From the NCBI RefSeq assembly GCF_037137055.1, contig NZ_JBBBNY010000004.1:258865-322864 (forward strand): 64,000 bases of DNA, given 5' to 3'. The notes under the pieces were generated by a model. It was not told where the DNA came from. It did not search any database and saw only the letters and a list, made by a program, of their open reading frames with translations. The position numbers and the translations under genes are program-made. The DNA comes from Frateuria_A yonginensis (lineage in GTDB: Bacteria; Pseudomonadota; Gammaproteobacteria; Xanthomonadales; Rhodanobacteraceae). This document shows positions 34,531 through 43,347 of this stretch, piece after piece. Numbering within the stretch: the stretch's first letter is position 1; each line of letters opens with the position of its first letter.

Positions 34531-35405
34531 GCGCCTTCCACCTCGACCGCGCGCAGGTGCGCCGCAACTTCAGCCGTGCCGCGGCCAGCTACGAGCAGCA
34601 CGACGCCCTGCAGCGCGAGGTGCAGGCCGACCTGCTCGGCCGCCTGGACTTCTATCTGCAGGTTCCGGAGCGCGTGCTGGACGTCGGCGCCGGCACCGGC
34701 CGCGGCAGCGCGCTGCTCAAGAAGCGCTGGCCGAAGGCCCAGGTGATCGCGCTCGACCTGGCGCAGCCGATGCTCGAGGCCGCGCGCCGGCACCAGAGCC
34801 TGCTGCGCCCGTTCCAGCGCGTGTGCGCCGAGGCGACTCGCCTGCCCTTCCCCGACCACAGCGTCGACGTGCTGCACTCGAACCTGTGCTTCCAGTGGAT
34901 CGACGACCTGCCGGCGCTGTTCGGCGAGTGCGTGCGCGTGCTCCGGCCCGGTGGCCTGCTGGCGTTCTCCAGCTTCGGCCCGGACACGCTGAAGGAACTG
35001 CGCGCCGCCTGGGCCGCGGTGGACCAGCGCTCGCACGTCAGCCGTTTCCTCGACATGCACGACGTCGGCGACGCCATGCTCAACGCGGGCCTGCGCGACC
35101 CGGTGCTGGACGTGGCGCGCTACACGCTCACCTACAGCTCGCCGCGCGCGCTGCTGAAGGAGCTCAAGGGCCTGGGCGCCACGCATGCCGACCAGGCCCG
35201 CGAACGCCACCTCACCGGCAAGGCGCACTACCGCGCCATGCTCGCCGCCTACGAGGCGATGCGCGTCGACGGCCGCATCCCGGCCACCTGGGAAGTGGTC
35301 ACCGCGCACGCCTGGGGCCCGCCGCCCGGCCAGGCCCGCCGTACCGCGGAGGGCGAGATCGCCACCTTCTCCCTCGACAGCCTGCGCGGCTCGCGCCGCC
35401 GCTGA
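34527..35405 (+). CDS. bioC: Malonyl-ACP O-methyltransferase
   Basis: This 292-residue SAM-dependent methyltransferase caps malonyl-ACP to start pimelate synthesis. VRRNFSRAAASYEQHDALQ is the BioC N-terminal signature, VLDVGAGTGRGS the SAM-binding motif I, and SNLCFQWIDDLP and SSFGPDTLKELR the diagnostic internal motifs. It works with BioH encoded just upstream. It is the last gene of the operon. Confidence 0.94.
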   Translation: MSAFHLDRAQVRRNFSRAAASYEQHDALQREVQADLLGRLDFYLQVPERVLDVGAGTGRGSALLKKRWPKAQVIALDLAQPMLEAARRHQSLLRPFQRVCAEATRLPFPDHSVDVLHSNLCFQWIDDLPALFGECVRVLRPGGLLAFSSFGPDTLKELRAAWAAVDQRSHVSRFLDMHDVGDAMLNAGLRDPVLDVARYTLTYSSPRALLKELKGLGATHADQARERHLTGKAHYRAMLAAYEAMRVDGRIPATWEVVTAHAWGPPPGQARRTAEGEIATFSLDSLRGSRRR

Positions 35406-35447
35406 GTCGCCCGCGCGCCACTGGCGCAATCTTCACCGGCGCCTGCC

Positions 35448-35453
35448 TATAGT
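35448..35453 (+). promoter_or_regulatory. -10 box of the glucose dehydrogenase-trehalase pair
   Basis: TATAGT matches the consensus at five of six positions and lies 32 nt upstream of the SDR start codon. The -35 region is not recognisable. Confidence 0.45.
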
Positions 35454-35485
35454 GGGCGACCTCATCCACTTCCCGAGGAGACGCG

Positions 35486-36256
35486 ATGAGGCTCGAGGAC
35501 AAGGTCGCCCTGGTCACCGGCGCCGCGCAGGGCATCGGGCGCGCGATCGCACTGCGGCTCGCGCAGGAGGGCGCGTCGGTGGTGGTGGAGGATCGCCTGG
35601 CCGATGACCGCGCCCAGGGCACGCTGCGTGAGGTGGAGGACGCCGGCGCAGGCCGCGCCGTGCTGATCGCCGGCGACGTCGGCAAGGTGGAGGACGACCG
35701 CCGCGTGATCGCCGAGGCGATCGAGCGCATGGGCCGGGTCGACATCCTGGTCAACAACGCGGGCGTGGAGCGGCGGGCGGACTTCATCGACGCGAGCGAG
35801 GCCGACTACGACCTGGTGATGCACGTCAACCTCAAGGGGCCCTACTTCCTCACCCAGGCGTTCGCCCGCCACGTGCGCGAACGCGGCGGCGGCGGCCGCG
35901 TCGTCAACATCAGCTCGGTGCACGAGGAGCTGCCGTTCCCGCATTTCGCCAGCTACTGCGCCAGCAAGGGCGGACTGAAGATGCTGATGCGCGACCTGTC
36001 GGTGGAACTGGCGCCGCTGGGGATCACGGTGAACAACGTCGCGCCGGGGGCGATCCGGACCCCGATCAACGCGCATCTGATGAGCGACCCGGCCCTGATG
36101 AAGGCGTTGTGCAAGAACATCCCGCTGCGCCGGCTGGGGACGCCCGAGGACGTGGCTGCCGCGGTGGCCTACCTGGCCAGCGACGAGGCGTCCTACGTCA
36201 CCGGCAGTACGCTCTACGTCGACGGCGGCTTGCTGTGGAACTACGCCGAGCAATGA
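35486..36256 (+). CDS. Short-chain dehydrogenase, glucose 1-dehydrogenase-like
   Basis: This 256-residue classical SDR has the cofactor motif TGAAQGIGRA, NNAG, and the catalytic Ser...YxxxK as ISSVHE then YCASKGG. It also has the APGAIRTPINA segment typical of bacterial glucose 1-dehydrogenases. It probably oxidises glucose to gluconolactone with NAD(P). CGAGGAG precedes the ATG. Its stop overlaps the trehalase start (ATGA). The coupling to trehalase supports glucose as substrate, but other sugars or alcohols cannot be excluded. Confidence 0.82.
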   Translation: MRLEDKVALVTGAAQGIGRAIALRLAQEGASVVVEDRLADDRAQGTLREVEDAGAGRAVLIAGDVGKVEDDRRVIAEAIERMGRVDILVNNAGVERRADFIDASEADYDLVMHVNLKGPYFLTQAFARHVRERGGGGRVVNISSVHEELPFPHFASYCASKGGLKMLMRDLSVELAPLGITVNNVAPGAIRTPINAHLMSDPALMKALCKNIPLRRLGTPEDVAAAVAYLASDEASYVTGSTLYVDGGLLWNYAEQ

Positions 36257-37845
36257 GCGACGCCACCAAGCGCGCAAACGAGGCGAAGGCGGCGCGGGTG
36301 GCCAAGGCGGACACCCTCACGCCGGCCGACCGCTACCAGGAGCTGTTCATCGACGTGCAGATGAGCCGGGTGTTCGACGACGGCAAGACGTTCGTCGACT
36401 GCGTGCCGCGCAAGGACCCGGAGCAGATCCTGGAGGCCTACCGCGCCCGATGCGATGCCGAGGATTTCGACCTCGCACGTTTCGTCCACGCGCACTTCGA
36501 GCAGCCGCAGGTACACAAGAGCCACTACGTCTCACCACCGGGGCAATCGCTACGGGACCACATCGACAGCCTCTGGGACGTACTGACCCGGCACCCGCAC
36601 GAGCATCCGCCCAACTCCTCCATCCTGCCGCTGCCCAACGACTACGTGGTTCCGGGCGGGCGCTTCGCCGAGCTGTACTACTGGGACTCCTACTTCACCA
36701 TGCTCGGTCTGGACGAGAGCGGCCGGCACGACCTGCTCGCCTCGATGGCGGACAACTTCGCCTACCTGATCGACACCTACGGGCACGTGCCCAACGGCAA
36801 CCGCACCTACTACCTGAGCCGCTCGCAGCCGCCGGTGTTCGCGTTCATGGTGGAGCTGTTCGAGGCGCGGGGCGTGTGCAAGGCCATCGAGTACCTGCCG
36901 CACCTGCGCAAGGAGTACAACTACTGGATGTCCGGCGCCGAGGAACTGCGTCCCGGCGACACGCGCCGGCACTGCGTCTGCCTGGAGGACGGCGCCATCC
37001 TCAACCGCTACTGGGACGACCGCGACTCCCCGCGCGAGGAGGCCTACCGCGAGGACGTGCTCACCGCGCGCCGGTCGCGGCGGCCGGCGCACCAGGTCTT
37101 TCGCGAGCTGCGCGCGGGCGCCGCTTCCGGCTGGGACTTCAGCTCGCGCTGGTGCGACGGCGCCGACCTGTCGACCATCCGCACCACCTCCATCCTGCCG
37201 GTGGACCTCAACTGCTTCCTGTACAAGCTGGAGCGCCAGATCTGCGTGCTCAACCGCGCCGCCGACCAGCGCAAGCAGGCCGAGAAGTTCGAGCAGCGCG
37301 CGCGGATGCGCAAGGCGGCGATCGAGCGGCTGCTGTGGAACGAGCGGGCCGGCGCCTATCTCGACTACGACTGGGAGCGCGGTGGGCCGCGCGAAGCGCT
37401 CACCAGCGCGGCGGCCACACCGTTGTTCGTCGGCCTGGCCAGCGCCGAGCAGGCGCAGCGCACCGCGCGGGCGCTGCAGGACCGGCTGTTGCGCGACGGT
37501 GGTCTGGGCACCAGCGAGCTGGAGAGCGGCCAGCAGTGGGACAAGCCCAACGGCTGGGCGCCGCTGCAATGGATGGCGATCTGCGGCATGCGCAACTACG
37601 GCATCGCGCTTGCCGACGAGATCGCCTGCCGCTGGCTCAAGACGGTGGGCAGCCTGTACAAGCGGGAAAGCAAGCTGGTCGAGAAGTACGTGATCACGCA
37701 CGACGGCGACAACGCCGAAGGCGGTGGCGGCGGCGAATACCCGCTGCAGGACGGCTTCGGCTGGACCAACGGCGTCACCCGCCGGCTGCTGCACGAGCAC
37801 CCGCACAACGAGGCGAACGAGGCGAGGGCGGCGAGCCGACACTGA
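36253..37845 (+). CDS. treF: Cytoplasmic trehalase, GH37
   Basis: This 530-residue enzyme splits trehalose into two glucose molecules. It contains trehalase signature 1, PGGRFAELYYWDSY (134-147), signature 2, QWDKPNGWAPLQ (from residue 428), and GGGGGEYPLQDGFGWTNGV near the end. There is no signal peptide; a charged N-terminal extension replaces it, as in cytoplasmic TreF. It is translationally coupled to the glucose dehydrogenase-like gene upstream. It ends 12 nt from the convergent DUF72 gene. Confidence 0.92.
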   Translation: MSDATKRANEAKAARVAKADTLTPADRYQELFIDVQMSRVFDDGKTFVDCVPRKDPEQILEAYRARCDAEDFDLARFVHAHFEQPQVHKSHYVSPPGQSLRDHIDSLWDVLTRHPHEHPPNSSILPLPNDYVVPGGRFAELYYWDSYFTMLGLDESGRHDLLASMADNFAYLIDTYGHVPNGNRTYYLSRSQPPVFAFMVELFEARGVCKAIEYLPHLRKEYNYWMSGAEELRPGDTRRHCVCLEDGAILNRYWDDRDSPREEAYREDVLTARRSRRPAHQVFRELRAGAASGWDFSSRWCDGADLSTIRTTSILPVDLNCFLYKLERQICVLNRAADQRKQAEKFEQRARMRKAAIERLLWNERAGAYLDYDWERGGPREALTSAAATPLFVGLASAEQAQRTARALQDRLLRDGGLGTSELESGQQWDKPNGWAPLQWMAICGMRNYGIALADEIACRWLKTVGSLYKRESKLVEKYVITHDGDNAEGGGGGEYPLQDGFGWTNGVTRRLLHEHPHNEANEARAASRH

Positions 37846-37857
37846 TCAGCGGGCCCG

Positions 37858-38760
37858 TCATTGCGGCGCGGCGCCCGAAGCCGGGGGCGTGGCCAGGCCC
37901 AGCTTGCGCATCAGCGACTGCGCGTCGAACGGCGCGTGCACCTTGGCGTCGTTGTCGAAATAGCAGTAGACGTCGCGGCCGGCGCGCTTCGGCGGTGGCC
38001 GGGTGCTGGCGCGCACCGCATCCGCCGGCTCGCCGCCCTGCGACCAGACGCGGATGCGCGCGGCCCAGCGCTCGAGCGCCTCGTCGCTGTAGCCGCTGGT
38101 GTAGAGCTTCTCGTCGCCGTGCAGGCGCAGGTACATGAAATCGGCGGTGACGTCCTCCAGGTACGGCCAGCGCCCGGCGGTATCGGCGACCACCAGCGCC
38201 ACGCGGTGCCGGCGCAGCAGCGCGACGAACGCCTCGCAGGCGAAGCTGGGATGGCGGATCTCCAGCGCGTGGCGCAGCCGGCGCTTGCGGTCGGGCGTGA
38301 CGCTCGCCGGCGCCTTGAGGTGGTCGTCGTGGCGGCGGGCGAGCGCCGCCGCCTGTTCGGTATCGCGCGGCAGCGCGGCGAGAAAGCGGTCGAACAGCGC
38401 TTCGTCGAAACGCTGGCTGGGCGGGCATTGCCACAGGAGCGGCCCGAGCTTGGCGCCCAGCTCGAACACGCCCGAGGCGAAGAAGTTCGCCAGCGGCCCC
38501 TCGATGTCGCGCAGCCGCTTGATGTGGGTGATGAAGCGCGGACCCTTCACCGCGAAGACGAAGCCGCGGGGCGTTTCCGCCCGCCAGTGCGCGTAGCTCG
38601 TGGGCCGCTGCAGGCTGTAGAACGAGCCGTTGAGCTCGACGCTGCCGACCTGGCGCGAGGCATAGGCCAGTTCGGCGCGCTGCGGCAGATCCTCCGGATA
38701 GAACACGCCGCGCCAGGGCGCGTAGCGCCAGCCGGAAATGCCGATGCGCAGCTTGGCCAC
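37858..38760 (-). CDS. DUF72 (YecE-like) protein
   Basis: This 300-residue TIM-barrel-like protein of family PF01904 has the N-terminal IGISGWRYAPWRGVFYP and VELNGSFYSLQRPTSY. FVFAVKGPRFITHIKRL is in the middle and FMYLRLHGDEKLYTSGYSD near the end. The family is widespread; its role is unknown, with suggested but unproven links to nucleic acid metabolism. It is the only gene of its strand between trehalase and the barrel protein. The 182 nt upstream hold GC-rich sequence without a recognised element. Confidence 0.85.
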   Translation of the reverse strand: MAKLRIGISGWRYAPWRGVFYPEDLPQRAELAYASRQVGSVELNGSFYSLQRPTSYAHWRAETPRGFVFAVKGPRFITHIKRLRDIEGPLANFFASGVFELGAKLGPLLWQCPPSQRFDEALFDRFLAALPRDTEQAAALARRHDDHLKAPASVTPDRKRRLRHALEIRHPSFACEAFVALLRRHRVALVVADTAGRWPYLEDVTADFMYLRLHGDEKLYTSGYSDEALERWAARIRVWSQGGEPADAVRASTRPPPKRAGRDVYCYFDNDAKVHAPFDAQSLMRKLGLATPPASGAAPQ

Positions 38761-38942
38761 CGTGCCCTCCGTACGCCGGGAAGGCGGTCATGCAAGCGCA
38801 CGCATGGTGAGCGCATGGTGATGCACGTGGCCGCGGGCCGGCGATGCCCCGCGGGGAAGCGGGTGCGAGGCTCCCACTCGCCCTCCCGGCGCCCGGCACG
38901 CGAGGGCGTTTGCCTTCCGCGACGGGGCCGGGGCGGACGGGC

Positions 38943-39761
38943 CTAGAACAGGTACTTGACGGTGGCGCCCACGCCCCAGTCCGGGCTGCCGTCGGCCAGG
39001 CCGCCCATCACGTAGCTCTGCAACCGCCAGTCGGCCCCGATCTTGTGGTTCCAGTAGGCGGTCAGTTCGCTCTGTGCGGCGCCGCCCTCGGCGATCTTCT
39101 CGCGGTAGTAGTAATAGGCACCGACGTCGTCGGTGTCGCCCAGGCGCAGACCGGCGCCCACGTTCGCGTTGAAGCCGTTCTGCAGGCGGATGTACTGCGA
39201 ACTGCCGTACTTCATCCAGCCCACGCCGCCGAACACGGTCCAGTCGCCGCTGACCTTGTAGGTGTCCAGCGCCAGGCCGTAGTCGTTCTTGCCCGTGCCC
39301 AGGCCCTTGTTCGCGTCGGCGGTGCCGAACTTCACCTTGCCGGTCAGGTCCAGGCCGGCGCTGTGGTCGGCGCTGGAGAACAGCTCGTAGCCCGCCGAGG
39401 CGACGATGTCGCCGAGGCCGGATGCCGAGCCGGTGCCTGCGGTGGAGCCGCCTGCGCCGTTGCCGCCGCGACCGCGGCCACGGCCGCGGGGGTTGCCGTT
39501 GTTCACGCTGCCGGCGCCCGGGATCACGTCGCCGGAACCGCTGATGCCGATGTAGGGCACGGTCAGCTTGAGCGTCCAGCGGTCGTTCTGCCAGCTGGCC
39601 GTGACCGGCACCGACCAGATGTCGGTGGAGGTGTCGGTGCCGTACTTGCCGGTGCTGTAGTTGGCACCGGTGCCGACGCTGAAGCGGCCGTCGCCGGCAT
39701 CGACGGCGCTGGCGCCGAGCAGCAGCAGGCCCAGGGCCAGCGCACGAGAGGTACTACGCAT
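38943..39761 (-). CDS. Outer-membrane beta-barrel protein with an RG-repeat loop
   Basis: The product has 272 residues, a signal peptide (about 1-22) and alternating strands such as FSVGTGANYSTGKYG and WSVPVTASWQNDRWTLKLTVPY. It ends VGATVKYLF, a barrel-type C-terminal Phe. It resembles the MetA-pathway (phenol degradation) transporter-like outer-membrane family. Between about residues 90 and 110 it has PRGRGRGRGG followed by a Gly/Ser/Thr stretch, a low-complexity loop likely exposed outside the barrel wall. It lies 59 nt downstream of the RPE-repeat protein gene on the same strand and is probably co-transcribed. The function is unknown. Confidence 0.75.
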   Translation of the reverse strand: MRSTSRALALGLLLLGASAVDAGDGRFSVGTGANYSTGKYGTDTSTDIWSVPVTASWQNDRWTLKLTVPYIGISGSGDVIPGAGSVNNGNPRGRGRGRGGNGAGGSTAGTGSASGLGDIVASAGYELFSSADHSAGLDLTGKVKFGTADANKGLGTGKNDYGLALDTYKVSGDWTVFGGVGWMKYGSSQYIRLQNGFNANVGAGLRLGDTDDVGAYYYYREKIAEGGAAQSELTAYWNHKIGADWRLQSYVMGGLADGSPDWGVGATVKYLF

Positions 39762-39820
39762 GCAATGTCGTTCCTGTGTGGCGTGGGGAGGCGGCGCGGG
39801 GTGCTGGCGCTGCGTCAGGA

Positions 39821-40555
39821 TCAGCCGCCCGGGCGGCCGGCGCGGTCGGGGCGTTCCGGACGCTCGGGACGCTCGGGTCGGGTCGGGTGCTCGGGGCGCT
39901 CGGGCCGGTCGACGCGGGCGACATGCTCGGTCGCGCCCGGATGATCGGCGGCCCGGCCGCCGGCAAAGGACACCTTCTCCACCCTGGCCGCCGAATGGTC
40001 GCCGGCGTGCGCGGCGGCGTTGGGCGAGCGCATCACGTCGCCCAGCTTGAAGCCCATCTCGTTGGCGATCTGGCCCCAGCCTTCGCCGGCGGCGCGTTCG
40101 GCCAGCACGCCCTTGAGGTCGATGGTGGTGCCGTCCTCCCGCGTGAGGGCGCCGCCGTTGAGCGAGGCGGCGATCTCCTCGGCGGTCGGCTCGATGATGC
40201 CCGCGCTCGCCAGGCTGGCCTGGGCGAGCGACAGCGCGATCCTGACGTTGCCGTAGCCGAGCGCGCCGGCGGCCGGCTGGAAGGTGGTCTGGGTGGTGGT
40301 CGTGGTGCCGTCGGCCTGGGTGGTGGTTGCCTCCAGCGTGACCTCGCTGCCCTTGCGCAGCCCGTCGACCAGCGCCTGCGCGTTGGCGTCGGAACCGGCG
40401 AACGTGTCGAACTGCCCGGCCAGCTGCTGCGCGGCGTGGTTGTCGGTGGCGGTCGGGGTGTCGTCGGGCGCGGTCTGCGCCGACGCTGGCGTCATGGCGA
40501 GGGCCGCGAGCAGGGCGGCGGTCAGGATGGGAAGCGTGAGGACACGCGTGTTCAT
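39821..40555 (-). CDS. Secreted protein with C-terminal Arg-Pro-Glu repeats
   Basis: This 244-residue protein has a signal peptide ending PASAQ (about 26) and a Thr/Ala-rich region. A compact middle segment (about 95-175) contains IALSLAQASLASAGI and GWGQIANEMGFKLGDVM. A low-complexity tail of about 30 residues repeats RPE and RPD units (RPERPERPERPD). GGAGAG precedes the ATG. The middle segment appears in other secreted Xanthomonadales proteins, but I know no function. It probably forms a transcript with the barrel protein downstream. The 255 nt upstream show no clear element. Confidence 0.7.
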   Translation of the reverse strand: MNTRVLTLPILTAALLAALAMTPASAQTAPDDTPTATDNHAAQQLAGQFDTFAGSDANAQALVDGLRKGSEVTLEATTTQADGTTTTTQTTFQPAAGALGYGNVRIALSLAQASLASAGIIEPTAEEIAASLNGGALTREDGTTIDLKGVLAERAAGEGWGQIANEMGFKLGDVMRSPNAAAHAGDHSAARVEKVSFAGGRAADHPGATEHVARVDRPERPEHPTRPERPERPERPDRAGRPGG

Positions 40556-40810
40556 GGCACTCTCCGGCAGATTACGAGTGGCCGTTGTGCGGCCGCTCGA
40601 CGACTCGTCGCTCCGCGGTCGCGGGTCGGCCGCGGAGCGCGCTGGAGGTGCATGCTTCGCGCTTGAGTGGGGAGCGCGCAAGCGCCGCCAGGTCGGCCTG
40701 TTCAGCGCTGTTTCACGCGCCCCTCACGGCGCATGACCGGCATCACGCACGAAACGGCGGGCACGTCGCAACGACACCGCGCAGGGCATCACACCAGGGT
40801 GTTCCGGCCG

Positions 40811-41365
40811 TCAGACCTGCCGGTGGCGGAAGCAGCCGACCAGGTGGTCGTTGACCATGCCGGTCGCCTGCATGAAGGCGTAGCAGATGGTGCTGCCGAC
40901 GAACCGGAAGCCCCGCTTGCGCAGCTCCTTGCTCATGCGGTCCGACAGCGCGGTGGTGGCCGGCACCTCGGCGGGCGTCCGCCAGCGGTTGCGCACGGGC
41001 TCGCCGTCGACGAAGGACCACAGGAAGGCGTCCAGGCTGCCGTGCGCGTCGATCGCCGCCAGCGCGGCACGTGCGTTGTCGCGCGCCGCGCTCACCTTGA
41101 GCCGGTTGCGGATGATGCCCGGGTCGGCCAGCGACGCCTCCAGCTCGCGGTCGTTCATGCGCGCCACGCGCGCGATGTCGAAGCCGTGGAAGACCTCACG
41201 ATAGCGCTCGCGCTTGGCCAGCACCGTGCGCCAGGACAACCCCGCCTGTGCGCCCTCCAGGCAGAGGAACTCGAACAGTGCGCGGTCCTCGTGCAGCGGC
41301 ACGCCCCACTCGGTGTCGTGGTAGGCGCAAAGCAGATCGTCGGTCGCCCAGCCGCAGCGCTGCAT
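40811..41365 (-). CDS. tag: DNA-3-methyladenine glycosylase I
   Basis: This 184-residue base-excision enzyme removes 3-methyladenine from DNA. RCGWATDDLLCAYHDTEWGVP is the N-terminal zinc/active region, FEFLCLEGAQAGLSW follows, and GFRFVGSTICYAFMQATGMVNDH contains the C-terminal zinc ligands. GGGAG lies just upstream of the ATG. The gene diverges from the EamA transporter gene by about 80 nt. Confidence 0.94.
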   Translation of the reverse strand: MQRCGWATDDLLCAYHDTEWGVPLHEDRALFEFLCLEGAQAGLSWRTVLAKRERYREVFHGFDIARVARMNDRELEASLADPGIIRNRLKVSAARDNARAALAAIDAHGSLDAFLWSFVDGEPVRNRWRTPAEVPATTALSDRMSKELRKRGFRFVGSTICYAFMQATGMVNDHLVGCFRHRQV

Positions 41366-41444
41366 GTGGATCTCCCTGATGGCAGGCGCCACTGTAGCGC
41401 AGCACCGGGCGTACACTGGCACGCCCTGCCCCCGGCTGTCCCGT

Positions 41445-42332
41445 ATGTCGAACACGTCTTCCCGGCGCGGCGCGCTGGCCGCGCTGGCCGCCACCGTCCT
41501 GATCTGGGCCTACAGCTGGGTGGTGATGAAGCAGGCGCTGCGCTGGGCCGCGCCGTTCGATTTCGCCGCGCTGCGCTACCTGCTCGGCGCAGGCGTGCTG
41601 TTCCTTGCGCTGCTGGCCAGCCGCCAGTCGCTGCGGCCGCCGCCGCTGGGGGCCACGCTGCTGATCGGCCTGTGCCAGACGGCGGCGTTCCAGGGACTGG
41701 AGCAGTGGGCGCTGGTCGGCGGTGGCGCCGGGCACGTGGCGCTGCTCGCCTACAGCATGCCGTTCTGGGCCGTGCTGCTGGCCTGGCCGTTGCTGGCCGA
41801 ACGGCCGACGCGGCGGCACTGGCTGGGACTGGCGCTGGCCGCGCTCGGGCTGCTGTGCATCCTGGAACCCTGGCACGGCCTGGGCAGCCCGTTCAGCACG
41901 GCGCTAGCCCTGGCCGGCGGCGTCGGCTGGGCCGGCGGCACGGTGCTCAGCAAGCGCCTGTTCCAGCGCCATGCGGTCTCGCCGCTGGCGCTGACCAGCT
42001 GGCAGATGCTGTTCGGCGCACTGGCGCTGGGCGCGGTCGCCCTGCTGGTGCCGCAGCGGCCGATTGAGTGGAACGCGCCGTTCCTGGGCGCGCTCGCCTA
42101 CAGCGCGGTGATGGCCTCCAGCGTGGCCTGGGGCCTGTGGCTGGTGGTGCTCAAGCGCCTGCCCACCACGGTCGCCAGCCTGTCCAGCCTGGGCGTGCCG
42201 GTAGTCAGCGTGCTGCTCGCCTGGCTGATCCTCGGCGAGCGGCCGGACGCGATGGAATGGCTGGGCATCGCGCTGGTACTCGCCGGGCTGGCGGCCGTCG
42301 TCGGCAACGGCTCACGCAGGCGTTCGCCGTAG
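41445..42332 (+). CDS. EamA/DMT-family transporter
   Basis: This 295-residue inner-membrane protein has ten hydrophobic helices in two repeats of the EamA domain (LIWAYSWVVMKQALRW in the first, VGWAGGTVLSKRLFQR in the second). It probably exports metabolites such as amino acids. The -10-like TACACT lies 27 nt upstream and no strong ribosome site is present. The TAG stop codon is formed by the first bases of the REP pair that follows. Confidence 0.86.
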   Translation: MSNTSSRRGALAALAATVLIWAYSWVVMKQALRWAAPFDFAALRYLLGAGVLFLALLASRQSLRPPPLGATLLIGLCQTAAFQGLEQWALVGGGAGHVALLAYSMPFWAVLLAWPLLAERPTRRHWLGLALAALGLLCILEPWHGLGSPFSTALALAGGVGWAGGTVLSKRLFQRHAVSPLALTSWQMLFGALALGAVALLVPQRPIEWNAPFLGALAYSAVMASSVAWGLWLVVLKRLPTTVASLSSLGVPVVSVLLAWLILGERPDAMEWLGIALVLAGLAAVVGNGSRRRSP

Positions 42333-42400
42333 GAGCGAGTGCCCGCGATGCCTCGCGGCTGCGGTACATCGGGAACCATCGCGAGCACGCTGGTTCCTAC
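42329..42400. repeat. Paired REP element supplying stop codons to both flanking genes
   Basis: The left end GTAGGAGCGAGTGCCCGCGATG and right end CATCGCGAGCACGCTGGTTCCTAC face each other across about 25 nt. TAG at 42330-42332 ends the EamA gene on the plus strand. CTA at 42397-42399 is the TAG ending the dehydratase gene on the minus strand. The whole intergenic space is the element itself. Confidence 0.88.
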
Positions 42401-43347
42401 CAGGGCAGCGCGTCGAGATCCACGTTGCCGCCGGTGAGCACCACGCCGACGCGGCGGCCGGCGAAGCGGTCCTTCGCCTTCAGCACGGCGGCGAGCGCGG
42501 TGGCGCTGGACACTTCCACCACCTGCTTGAGTTCGCGCCACAGCAGGCGCATCGCCTCGACCGCCTCTTCGTCGCTGACGGTGACGATCTCCACGCGGTG
42601 CTCGCGCAAGGCCTGCAGGTTGGGCTCGCCGACCAGCGCGCGCAGTCCGTCGCACACGGTCTGCGGCACCACGTCGGTGACGCGCTCGCCGCGCGCGAGC
42701 GAGCGGGCGGCATCGTCCGCGCCGGCCGGCTCGGCGGCGAACAGCGCGAGTTCCGGCCGCAGCGCGTGCGCGGCGGTGGCGACGCCGGCGGCCAGGCCGC
42801 CGCCGCCGACCGGGGTGACCAGCGCGTCGAGCGCCGGCGCCTGCGCCAGCAGTTCCAGCGCGAGCGTGCCCTGGCCGGCCATCACCTGCGTGTCGGCGTA
42901 GGGGTGCACCAGCATCGCGCCGGTGGCCTGCACCAGCTGCGCGGTGGCGGCCTCGCGCGCGGCCTGGGTCGGCGCGCAGCGATGCAGCACGGCGCCGGCG
43001 CGCTCGATCGCCTCCAGCTTGGCGCGCACCGCGCCCTCGGGCACCACCACGTGCGCACGGATGCCGCGCGTGGCCGCCGCCAACGCCAGCGCGGTACCGT
43101 GGTTGCCCGAGGAATGCGTGGCCACGCCGCGCGCGGCGCTCGCCTCGTCCAGCGCCCACACCGCATTGCAGGCGCCGCGGAACTTGAACGCGCCGCCGCG
43201 CTGCAGGTTCTCGCACTTGAAGTGCAGCTCGGCACCGGCCAGCGCATCGAGCGCGTCGCTGCGCAGCACCGGGGTGACGCGCGCGTGCGGTGCGAGGCGG
43301 GCGGCGGCGTCCTGGATCTGGGCGAAGCTGGGCAGGCTCACGGTCAT
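42397..43347 (-). CDS. PLP-dependent threonine/serine dehydratase (or serine racemase-type)
   Basis: This 316-residue fold-type II PLP enzyme has the cofactor lysine in GGAFKFRGA (near residue 55). SSGNHGTALALAA is the substrate loop and PVGGGGLAAG the phosphate-binding loop. It lacks the C-terminal regulatory domain of biosynthetic IlvA, so it is the catabolic or racemase-like short type. It could deaminate serine, threonine or hydroxyaspartate. Its ATG overlaps the stop of the aldose epimerase gene (ATGA). The stop codon is contributed by the REP element. Confidence 0.86.
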   Translation of the reverse strand: MTVSLPSFAQIQDAAARLAPHARVTPVLRSDALDALAGAELHFKCENLQRGGAFKFRGACNAVWALDEASAARGVATHSSGNHGTALALAAATRGIRAHVVVPEGAVRAKLEAIERAGAVLHRCAPTQAAREAATAQLVQATGAMLVHPYADTQVMAGQGTLALELLAQAPALDALVTPVGGGGLAAGVATAAHALRPELALFAAEPAGADDAARSLARGERVTDVVPQTVCDGLRALVGEPNLQALREHRVEIVTVSDEEAVEAMRLLWRELKQVVEVSSATALAAVLKAKDRFAGRRVGVVLTGGNVDLDALPW

